A DNA stretch of 64,000 nucleotides, taken from NCBI GenBank assembly GCA_003665825.1, contig QPFY01000006.1, positions 62,001 through 126,000 of the forward strand, in the 5' to 3' direction. Below, piece after piece: positions 34,302-43,252 of this stretch; positions within the stretch are counted from its first letter, which is position 1; each line of letters begins with the position of its first letter. The translations under genes were made by a program, and so were the position numbers. Source of the DNA: Microbotryum silenes-acaulis (lineage: Eukaryota; Basidiomycota; Microbotryomycetes; Microbotryales; Microbotryaceae). Below the pieces are notes generated by a model. That model made no database searches. It saw nothing but the letters and a program-made list of their open reading frames with translations, and was not told the origin of the DNA.

Positions 34302-35890
34302 TTAGAAAACCGGTAAGTCAAGCTCCTGTCCGCTGACTCCGGCCGCTTCGGCATTCGCCAACATCCTTTTCACCACCTCGTACTTCACAGTAGCATCGGG
34401 TCCGTCCTCATCATCCCAGTCAATGGATTGCGCCCAGCCTTTGTTGGCGATCTTACCCATCAGTTGTATGACTCCGTTCGATTTGGCGATTAGCGCAGGG
34501 GCCTTGATGCCACCCAAGCATTGTGGATCGGGGTGCAGTGCAAGATGATCGAGAGCACTTGCACTCAAGCCGCGTGAAACATTGATCCTGTGTATAAGCT
34601 TGGGCAATATCATATTTACATCTGATCAGAGTCAATGCCTCTTATTAGATCACTAGTTGGTATTAGGTAAGTACTTGCACATGCGAGGCGGACACGGATT
34701 GATGCCTCAACCTCGAGCTACTGACGTAAAATACCGAAGGTGCATTGTCAGCGTTCTCAAGTTGGTCAAATGTCCAAGAAGAGTATCAAATGATCCCTCA
34801 AATACGGGCGAGTCGACCAACCACTCGAGTTCGAGCAAGCCGTCGTTGAGGCTTTCGACGAATTTAGGCAGGCTAAAACTGTCTTTGTTTCCGTCGCCAC
34901 TGGGGACAATCGCCACGCCGGGGCCCACTGCAAGCCTGGATGATGCTCACAGCTAAACGTCAGTCGTTGAAATAATATCATTTTCGTTTAGCTCACTTAC
35001 TTTCTGAGGTTCGGGCAGCCGCCCTGAAGCATCCCGAAGAACAGGACCGAGACTTTGCCCGACCGAAGCGTCAATTCGCGCAGGCCCCCTGTGACCAGAT
35101 GGGTCCTATCCGAAGGCTGTCCCGGTGTTATCGAAAAGATCAGCACAGGTCACATTCAGCTCATAGTCCAAGCTGATTCACCGCTTGGGTGTTCATGCGC
35201 CAAATCGAGTGCAGCTGCTCGATAGATCCACGCTTGACCAAATTGATCCTCGAGAGCGTCAAGCTCTGCAGCTCGGAGCTGAGGGCACTTTGACTCGCGA
35301 GACCTTGCGGTCCGCCGATCCAGGGGCCGTCGAAGTGGTGGAGATAGAACTGGCGAGGAGGTCGAGAGTGAAGCGCATCGTAAAGGACCCGCCAAACTTC
35401 ACTGGAGCAGATTTCTGGAAGCTCAAGCTTCCGGATCGAGGGGCAATGGTAGAGGGTCCGCTTCAGAGCGTGCGCGCACCGGCTCATTGCCGTTAGTCGA
35501 AGGCTGTACACCACGGGGGCAAGCGCGGGGTCGGGGGTTCCTAGACTTGTGTATGCGTTGACGAAAGCGTCTACTTGCAGATATGACTTCAAGTAGACAT
35601 CTCTGTACAGGAGTGAAATGGTCTTAAAAAGACTCGAAATCGCGGTTAGTTATGCAGAGTTCCGAAAGAAGGACAGTTTGCTTTAAGCATCATGTCAACG
35701 GACCATGCGACACCATTGACGCGACACGGTTAGACAGAGGAGACGATTTGAGTAATCGGGCCTGCGCGCGGTCACAGACCACCGTTAATTCATATGTTCG
35801 ACTACATCGTCTCACGATATCACTCACCCATCCTCCTCCACAGCTTGGTCACAAAGGAAGCCCAAGATTCTATGAATCACTTCGGTGTGC
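34302..35890 (-). pseudogene. F-box protein gene, 5' end replaced by a LINE
   Basis: Read on the minus strand, [19 protein letters not shown] (ends 35828, GTGAGT donor) splices in frame to PDYSNRLLCLTVSRQWCRM near 35770-35710, then to TISLLYRDVYLKSYLQVDAF at about 35625-35565. This is the opening of fungal F-box proteins: F-box helix, then LLxLxxVSRxW, then LLYR. Later exons carry leucine-rich-repeat-like segments (SIRKLELPEIC, ELQSLTLSRINLV, GLLELEWLVDSPVFEGS, LTNLRTLTMHLRY) and end EAAGVSGQELDLPVF at 34302. F-box proteins recruit substrates to SCF ubiquitin ligases. Upstream of EVIHRIL the frame runs directly into LINE endonuclease sequence, so the native start is lost. Exon edges are approximate; substrate unknown. 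Confidence 0.65.
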
Positions 35891-36132
35891 AAGAGCTCGG
35901 CGTCGATCAGGGGGGAGTCAGCCGGAATCAGAGTCAGACAATGTTGGTTGATGAAGAGCTTGCCCTCGTACTCGTCCTTGATGAGTTGCCAGAGGTGCGG
36001 TCTGATGAAGTGCTCTTGTACGAGAATGGCCGATGCTTTGAAAGTGGATAGGTAAGCGTAAATGTTGCGTCGTTTCTCCGGGACCCCCATGCCCCTCCTC
36101 ACGTTCCAGGTGATGATGGTGTGCTTGATCAT
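35890..36132 (-). pseudogene. LINE ORF2 endonuclease N-terminal fragment (copy 1)
   Basis: Starts at the TAATG overlap with the ORF1 stop and opens [10 protein letters not shown], the first motif (WNVRG-like) of apurinic-type LINE endonucleases, followed by [11 protein letters not shown] (QEH motif holding the metal-binding Glu). It then runs, without a stop, into F-box sequence near 35890. The catalytic C-terminal half, RT and RNase H are missing. Confidence 0.75.
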
Positions 36133-36781
36133 TAATGGGTAGTTGAGGTCGAGGCGCTCTTGGCGATGGTGACGTCCTCAAAGAGGGGGAGGGCGGGCAG
36201 GACATCGTCCTCGGGCTCGTGGTCGGACCATCTTTTCTCCTCGGCTACCCCCTTTGCTTTCCCTCGGTCCACCTTCGTCACGCCAACCGGCATCGCCGCC
36301 GCCGCCGACATCGACCTCGTCACCCTCCGCCCCTCTATTCCATCCTTCACCACGACGCGGCTCTTCCCTTTGATGATGACTCGCTTGGCGTCGGTCGGTC
36401 GGTCACTCGGGTCACTGAGGTCCGCCGCAGTCTGCGACCTCTTCATCACTGGCTTCTTGAACTTCGCAGCGGTCCCCCTGATGTTGATGGAACGTATCTT
36501 ACCGTCCTCATCCCACGTGGCAAAGTTGTGACGCACCAAAGGGGCTTCAGCGTCGAGCCTCCTCTCGATGCTTTGGTCCCGCTCGAGTCGTGCCTGCTCA
36601 ACCCAGTTAGCTCTGATCCTGTCCCACTCCTCCCCCTCGCGTAGCGACTTGGCGAGAGTTCCGGGTGACAAAGGTGGGGTTGGTTCGTGGGGTGTCGATT
36701 CGCGGGAAGCGGTGGCGGCGGTTGCTGTTGCGTCGCTGTCGTCGTCATTGTCCAGCCTGTTCGTCTCCCCTAAGTCCTAAG

Positions 36782-36984
36782 TTTTGGGAACCTGAAGCCG
36801 AGGCACGAGATACGTAAGTACGAGAGCCGAAGATGATAGTAAAGATAGTTGGAGAAAGAAGAGAGGCGCTAAGGGAGCGCGCGCGAGGCAGGCACGAGCC
36901 GCGCGAGGCGACTAATATCAACAACTAGTAACTATTTATAATCAGGAAGACAAGTGGGATGAAACAGCAATATACACTCTGACA
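36782..36984 (-). repeat. Copia A copy 1, 3' LTR (203 bp)
   Basis: Pair of 40959-41161, preceded in element sense by a run of G residues acting as polypurine tract. Confidence 0.9.
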
Positions 36985-36997
36985 CCCCCCCGTGCTG

Positions 36998-38635
36998 TCA
37001 TACCACTGCACCTCGTAAACCCAAATTCGCCCGATGGAAGATGAACGGCTTGGGACCCAAGGCTTTGGTGAAGATATCGGCAAACATGTCACCGGTGGCG
37101 ATGTAGCGGACCTCGATCTCCTTCTCAGCAACCCTCTCGCGGACGTAGTGTTCCGAGATGCGAACGTGACGAGACCCCTGATGGTTGGTCGGGTGCTGCG
37201 CAAGAGCCAGCGAACCTTGGTTGTCACCGTAGAGCACGACTGGGCCAGAGACCGGAGCGTCAAATTCAGCCAGGAGTTCGCTCAGGTGGATGGCATCACC
37301 ACTTGTGTACGAAAGAGAGAGGTACTCCGCGTCGGTAGTAGACTTGGCGACCCTGTGCTCACGTTTGGAGCACCAAGTGATCGCGGCTCCAGACAAGATG
37401 AACGCGTAGCCCATGGTCGATCGCGAGGTCGTTAGACAGGCTCCCCAGTTCGCGTCCGAGTAGCCATGGAGTGGTTGGCTGGTCTTGCGATAGGTGAGCC
37501 CCAAGTCCAGCGTGCCTTTGATGTAGCGGAGGACCTGCTTGATGGCTGTCCAATGCTCCGGGCCAGGCTGCTGCGAGAAGCGAGCGAGGTAGCTGACCAC
37601 GAAGGCAAGGTCCGGACGAGTTCCTACGGTGGCGTACATCAACGAACCGATGGCCTGCAAGTAGCGCGTACGATCCTGAGGAGTGGCCGACAAGTCCTCG
37701 AAGTCAAGGACGACACTTGGCTGCATTGGAATACTCGCCGGCTTGGCATCGGTGAACTGGAACCTGGCCAGGATGTCCCGAAGGTAGCGCTCTTGCGAGA
37801 GCATGATAGATTCATCTTGTCCACGCTTGACTTGGATGCCTAGGATGTATTCGGCAGGTCCGAGATGTTTGATGCCATACGCGAGTTCCAACGCGTCGAG
37901 CACCCGGTCGATCTTGGCGGTAGAGGGGCCAACCAAAAGCAAGTCGTTGACGTACAAGGCAATGTAATGAGAGTGCCCGTCGTGTTTGCGGCGGTAGATG
38001 CAGATGTCGGACCGGGTGGGCACGTATCCGAGGGACCGCAGAGTCGAGTCAATCTCAGCGTTCCAGATGGTGCCGGCCTGGCGAAGGCCGTAGATGGATT
38101 TGGACAGCTTGAGGATCTTGCCGGGCAGGTCAATGTCCTGAGGGACGCGCATGTACAGAGGCTTGTCAAGTTTGCCGTGGAGGTACACTTTGTTGACGTC
38201 GGCCTGATGGACGTGATAGCCGTTGGCCGCGGCGAGTGCGATGAGGGCTCTAATGGACGTGAATTTGACGACTGGGGCGTAGTTCTTCTCGAAGTCAAGG
38301 CCAGGACGTTGGGCACATCCGTGAGCGACGAGACGCGCCTTGTAATCGGTGATGTCGCCATGCTGGTTGCGTTTAGTCCGGAACACCCAGCCCGATCGCA
38401 GGAGGATCTCACCCGCGGGGAGCTCACCAGATTCGATGATTTCGAAGACCTTGTAATCGTTAAGAAGCGAATCGAATTCATCCTGTGCCGGTGCGCCCCA
38501 ATTGGCCGGATCGCGAACAACTGTCAAGTCGTGATCTGCGAAGCCGGCTTTGGTGGATGCGAAGGCGAGGAGCAGGCTCTTGAAGGAGGCGGTGGGTCCG
38601 TCGGGGCCGTCGACGAGCTGTTCCCGCGTGATCAT
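36998..38635 (-). pseudogene. Copia A reverse transcriptase-RNase H part (copy 1)
   Basis: 545-codon frame, in phase with the upstream integrase part. RT motifs: [57 protein letters not shown] and [11 protein letters not shown], where Copia enzymes have YVDD; the Asn replaces the first of the two catalytic aspartates. RNase H motifs: [46 protein letters not shown], and the closing DIFTKALG. The altered YVND motif implies loss of polymerase activity. Confidence 0.87.
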
Positions 38636-38743
38636 GGTGGGAACGAGCTGGCGGCGTGTCCGGGGACCAACTATGATGTTTCGAGTGTCAACTTCACCGT
38701 ACTTCCCCGGATCGGGACCAACCTTGGCGACGTCGCCGTACTC

Positions 38744-40954
38744 TCAAGTTGGCTTGACTTTGGCGAGTGGAGCTGGATCCGGAGGTGGCTGCGGCAAGTT
38801 CACGGCTGGCTCCGTCGTTGCGCTCGTGGTCGACAAGGTGTCGTCTTTGTCGGCCAAGTTGGTCGAAACCGGCGACGCGGGTGTCTCGTCAGGCGTTGGG
38901 GAAGGTGGCCGCAGGGGAGGGTCAACAAGCGTTGGAGCCGACGACGGTGCTGGAGCTTCGACAGGTGGCGGCTGGGGGCAGTAACCCGGGATGCGTGGCT
39001 GCGTCACGCGGGTTGGTGCGGTCGTGAAGGGGAACTCGGTTTCAACGAACGTCACATTTCGGCTCAGACTCACATGCATCGAGGAGGGGTCAAGAAGACG
39101 CCAAGCTTTTGCGTGTCGATCGTAACCCACGAAGACCCGAGCAATCCCTTTTGGGTCAAGTTTGTCCCGTCGGTGAGCCGGCACGGTGGCCCAGGCGCGA
39201 CAACCGAATGCCCGAAGACCCTCCACGCCTGGTGTGGCGCCCGACCAACGACTGTTTGGGATGCCTCCACCGAGAGCCGCGTGAGGCGATAGGTTCTTGA
39301 CGTGGATGTAACACATGGCAGCCTCGTCCCAGCATGATCGTGGGAGTCCCGAGTGAGACAGAAGAGCCAGGGTGCCCTCCACGATTGACCGGTTGACTCG
39401 CTCGGCTCGACCGTTTTGCTCGGGCGTGTACGGTGTGGTCAATTCGCGACGAATTCCACGAGCTACGCAATAGCCGTTGAAGGCGGTAGAGACATACTCG
39501 CCCCCGTTGTCCGAGCGAAGCGTTTTGACCTTGCGACCTGTGGCGTTTTCGATCTCCAGAAGCCAGTCCTTGAATGTCGGAAGGACCTCGCTTTTGTGCC
39601 CGATGGGGTAAACCCAAGTCTTCCTCGAGAAGTCGTCGATGAACGTGACGAGGTACCGCTTATGGCCGAAGGACTCCTCGGGGAAAGATAAGACATCCGA
39701 GTGCACCAATGCAAGCGGTTCCGCGGCATGCGACGACGAAGAGGGGAAAGGCAAACGATGCGCTTTGGAGGCAAGGCACGCGTTGCAGGTGAAGTCTTCA
39801 CACTCGAAGTCACTATAGAGCCAATCCAAACCCTCCACCTGGCCAGAGGCCGCCAGTTTTTTAAGTGTCTGGACAGAGGCGTGGCCGTAGCGCCGGTGAA
39901 GGGTAAGTAGAGGTAGCCTATCGGACTTGGTGGCGACGAGCGTGTGTAGCACACCTTTGCTGGCAGCTTGGACCGAAGCGTTGAGTTTGTAAACGCTGGA
40001 CGCGATGGCTGATGCTGTGGCGATGCACCCTTGCGGCGTGCGGAGCTCGACGTCTCCGTGTTTGAAGGTGATGCGAACGCCTTTGCGGTCGAAGGCCCGG
40101 ACCGAGATGAGGTTGGCAGGGCTCTTGGGGGCGTAGATCACGTCGTTGAGGGTGAACTTGGTACCATTATCGGAGACGAGCTTGACCAAGCCGATTCCCG
40201 AGGCCTTCACCGTTCCCCCTAGACCTTGCAGGACTTGCGGGGTAGGCGAAAGGGGGCCGTCAAAGAAGGACGCATCGTTGACGACGTGGCACACCGACGC
40301 CGAGTCTAGCAGAAGGATTTCCGCCGGTGGCCCGATGTTGGTAAACGTAGCAGAAGAAAAGACGGACAGGTGTTGATCCTTGGATGCTTCCTTGGTGGCC
40401 ACGAACATGGACGCAGGCGATGATGAGCCTTGGAGTTCCTTCATGGCGTTCTTGAGCTCGAGGTACTTGGCTCGCTTGCGCGATTCCGGACACTTGTCGA
40501 GCCAGTGTTTGCCTTGACCACAAGCTGGGCAGTTGCTCGGGGCAGGACCAGAACGATCCCATTTTGAGCGTTTGGTCGGTACGACCGCCTTCGCAACGAG
40601 GACCGTCGCTCGATTCGTCCGAGCGTTGAATCCAGCCCAAGAGGGCGGGCATGGCGGCATCGTGAGGACCCAGTCAACGTAATTGTCCTCCGTAAGCTTC
40701 GAGTTGTGTGGGAAGACCGGGGGGTTGACTGGGGGGAGTAGCTGACGCATGGAGAGTGCGTCGTCATCCTGTGCGGGTGCGGGGCGCTGGTTCCTAATCA
40801 GCTCATCGAATTGCTCTTTGGTGAGCGTGACGGAGGTAGCGGAGGCGACGTCGATGGTGTGGATCGACGTTGATGACGGTGGTAGAGGAGGCGTAGATGC
40901 CATGTCACCGTGATCGTCGGGGTCGCCCGCCGCTGGTAGGTTCGGTGGGCTCAT
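38744..40954 (-). pseudogene. Copia A Gag-protease-integrase part (copy 1)
   Basis: Frame starting ATG AGC CCA, where the ATG lies in the primer-binding site. Gag is very short: after [10 protein letters not shown] and TEDNYVDWV it jumps to the zinc knuckle [14 protein letters not shown], so most of the capsid-like domain is missing. The protease has [12 protein letters not shown] (DSA where DSGA is usual). The integrase has the HHCC finger (HRRYGHAS ... CNACLASK) and DDE residues in [16 protein letters not shown] and [10 protein letters not shown]. The frame ends at TGA 38744-38746 (AKVKPT-stop), while the downstream RT is in the same frame, so this is a nonsense codon in the polyprotein. 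Confidence 0.85.
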
Positions 40955-40958
40955 AACC
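40947..40958 (-). promoter_or_regulatory. Copia A primer-binding site (half-tRNA-iMet type), copy 1
   Basis: Directly after the 5' LTR the sense strand reads GGTTATGAGCCC, the exact complement of GGGCTCATAACC, the anticodon arm of eukaryotic initiator tRNA-Met. Priming by a 5' half of tRNA-iMet is known for Drosophila copia and some fungal Copia elements. Confidence 0.8.
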
Positions 40959-41161
40959 TTTTGGGAACCTGAAGCCAAGGCACGAGATACGTAAGTACGA
41001 GAGCCGAAGATGATAGTAAAGATAGTTGGAGAAAGAAAAGAGGCGCTAAGGGAGCGCACGCGAGGCAGGCACGAGCCGCGTGAGGCAACTAATATCAACA
41101 ACTAGTAACTATTTATAATCAGGAAGACAAGTGGGATGAAACAGCAATATACACTCTGACA
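40959..41161 (-). repeat. Copia A copy 1, 5' LTR (203 bp)
   Basis: Same length as, and nearly identical to, 36782-36984. Contains TATAAATAG in sense orientation, a plausible TATA box. Followed in element sense by the primer-binding site. Confidence 0.9.
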
Positions 41162-42165
41162 CTAAGTCCGTCGCTTCCGCATTCTCCGCTTTCGTCGCTC
41201 CCCCCGCCTCGTCCACATTGTCCACCTCCGTCGCCACCTCCTCTTCCTCCATCTCCGTCGCCACCTTGCTTTCTGTTTCGCCCCTTCCATCCGCCATCAC
41301 CTCTCCATCGGATCCTCTGCGGTCCTCTAAAACCGACTTGTCCTCGCTCTCAATTTTGATGACCTCCGTTTTCGCGGTCGCCTCCGATTCCATCTCCGAG
41401 TCCTCGTCATCCGCCTTATCACCAGCGTCCTCCTCCCCCGATTCCTCCGGCCAGTTACCTCTTCCTCCTGTCCCTCCTCGACCTCGAGCCCGGCGAAGCG
41501 ATTCTGTGATGCGATCCTGTTAACAACCGGCACAGGAATGGGGACCTCGGCCTCCACAATGTTGGTGTTGTTGGTGATGGTGTTCTTGTTGCTGTTGCTG
41601 TTGCCGTTGTGAGCCTCCTTTCGCTTCCTCTCCTGATCCAATCCGCAGGTTCCCACGTGACCCACAAAGTGGCACCTACCGCAAGCCGCCTCCTTCTCAT
41701 AGTCATGGCAAAGGGCGGTAACCGGGATGCCTCGAGTGGGAAGGTCAATCCTCGAAGGTAGAATCTCCTTCAAGGTCGTGTTGGGGTGTTGGAATAGGGA
41801 GTCGTCATCGAAGTGTAGGAAAGCGGAGTAGTCTCCGGCAACGTGGGCGAAGGCCGAGGCGTTGTCCACGCTGATAACGTGCAGAACCTGCACAAGTTGG
41901 CACGAATGTCCCTTGCCTGACAAGTCCTGCACTAGTGATTGGAACGATTTGATGATGGCGTCCATGGAAGGCACTCCTTGAACACCGACGTTAATTCGAA
42001 GCTCGACCATGTTATGGTGGAACCTGTGAGATTTCGCGAAGCGGGCCTTCGCCGATCGCCAAGTGAGAGCGGGGGGCGTCGTAAGCGCGGAGTCACGTGC
42101 CTCGCCGGTGACGAACCCAACCGTAACGCGATGGTGAGCCGCCCCATTACGTTCAAGTCCCCCCC

Positions 42166-42209
42166 ACCCACGGTGTAGATATAGATAGGCATCTATCTGA
42201 TCTAATGCG
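42166..42209 (-). mobile_element. Terminal fragment of a hAT element (split; rest at 42372-42379)
   Basis: GTGTAGATATAGATAGGCAT and the following bases repeat the last ~45 bp of the hAT element at 22340-22384. The TIR is interrupted after AATGCG and resumes as AAGCCCTG at 42372. Only this terminus is present; no transposase is nearby. Confidence 0.8.
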
Positions 42210-42366
42210 TGTTGAAGGTGTTAGTAGACCGCGCACTGATGTCAGGGGCCGGATAGCTTAGTTGGTCAAAGCTTTTCTAATGAATGGAAGCGACCCAGGT
42301 TCGACTCCTGGTCCAGCCGTTCTTCTTCTTTTGTTGATCATTTCGGGATCATTGTTGATTCCAACA
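42210..42366 (+). mobile_element. 157-bp miniature LTR-like insertion carrying a tRNA-like sequence
   Basis: Lies in the hAT TIR with 5-bp duplication ATGCG (42205-42209, 42367-42371). Ends TGTTG and CAACA, so TG...CA with 5-bp inverted termini, as in a solo LTR. Inside is a 72-nt tRNA-like sequence with a perfect B box. A tRNA-derived SINE would normally lack TG...CA ends and carry a tail; a solo LTR would normally lack a tRNA. Confidence 0.65.
42247..42318 (+). ncRNA. tRNA-like sequence (72 nt) within the miniature element
   Basis: Cloverleaf can be drawn: acceptor GGCCGGA/TCCAGCC with one mismatch, D arm GCTT/AAGC, anticodon stem TTTCT/GGAAG with two G-T pairs, T arm CCAGG/CCTGG with loop TTCGACT. 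The B box GGTTCGACTCC is perfect; the A box region TAGCTTAGTTGG is good. The anticodon loop AATGAAT lacks the universal U33, so a working tRNA is doubtful. It is best read as a tRNA-derived pol III promoter module. Confidence 0.6.
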
Positions 42367-42379
42367 ATGCGAAGCCCTG

Positions 42380-42849
<470 letters not shown>

Positions 42850-43252
42850 CCACTGCCGAAATGTGTCATCTGCAAACATTCACGCACAAGAGACTCTCCA
42901 GTACGACAATCTTCACGGAGAGCACAGGGGCAGCAGAGACGTCGAAAACGTGAGCGAGCTGAGCGCGCCCTAGCGCGCCGCCCGCGAGGCTGCTTCACGC
43001 TCCTCCTCCGCACAACCCGACCTCCGCTCTAATAATCGCACAGACGCCGCCGCCAACAACCTCCGCCACTGCCGAAATGTCATCTGCCAATTTTCACGTC
43101 CCGTCTCCCCTACAACAACCTTCACGGAGAGCAGAGGGGCAGCAGAGACGTCGGCAACGTGAGCGAGCTGAGCGCGCCGCCCGTGAGGCTGCTCGCGTCC
43201 CTCCGCACAACCCGGCCCCCGCTCTAATCGCACAGACGCCGCCGCCAGCAAC
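42850..43252 (+). repeat. ~200-bp imperfect tandem duplication covering the Helitron ORF start
   Basis: Unit 1 (42850-43065) and unit 2 (43066-43252) both begin CCACTGCCGAAATG and share CTTCACGGAGAGCA, GGGGCAGCAGAGACGTCG, GTGAGCGAGCTGAGCGCGCC and CGCACAGACGCCGCCGCCA. Unit 1 carries small indels that break the frame, so the start in unit 2 (43077) is the usable one. Confidence 0.8.

Larger units (their letters stand above)
36782..41161 (-). mobile_element. Ty1/copia retrotransposon A, copy 1 (4380 bp)
   Basis: Identical-length LTRs of 203 bp (40959-41161 is the 5' LTR, 36782-36984 the 3' LTR in element sense), 5-bp TSD CTAAG on the plus strand at 41162-41166 and 36777-36781, a primer-binding site at 40947-40958 and a G-rich polypurine tract abutting the 3' LTR (36985-36993). 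Inserted in LINE ORF1. Sense order: short gag, protease, integrase, RT, RNase H, the Copia order. Element termini are TGTCAG...CCCAAAA, so the 3' end is not the usual CA. Confidence 0.92.
35890..42151 (-). mobile_element. LINE (non-LTR retrotransposon) copy 1, 5'-truncated, carrying Copia A
   Basis: Minus-strand LINE whose ORF1 (41162-42151, resuming 36781-36132) is interrupted by Copia A with TSD CTTAG (sense). ORF1 carries a CCHC-type knuckle ([13 protein letters not shown]). ORF2 starts at 36132 ([16 protein letters not shown]) and is cut off after about 80 codons at the F-box gene. The sense-strand 5' boundary is at 42151, mid-ORF1, while copy 2 retains the ORF1 start; this is ordinary LINE 5' truncation. 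The missing 3' end (most of the endonuclease and all of RT) is not ordinary. From 36030 to 42151 it is almost identical to copy 2. Confidence 0.8.

Noticed and set aside
37865..39292. 475-codon plus-strand open frame (and its inverted twin at 60738-62165)
   Set aside because: It lies antisense to Copia A pol in both arms, has no domain, and its length follows from the GC-rich codon use of pol.
42247..42318. A functional tRNA gene
   Set aside because: Anticodon loop lacks U33, the acceptor has a mismatch, and the sequence sits in a mobile element; called tRNA-like instead.
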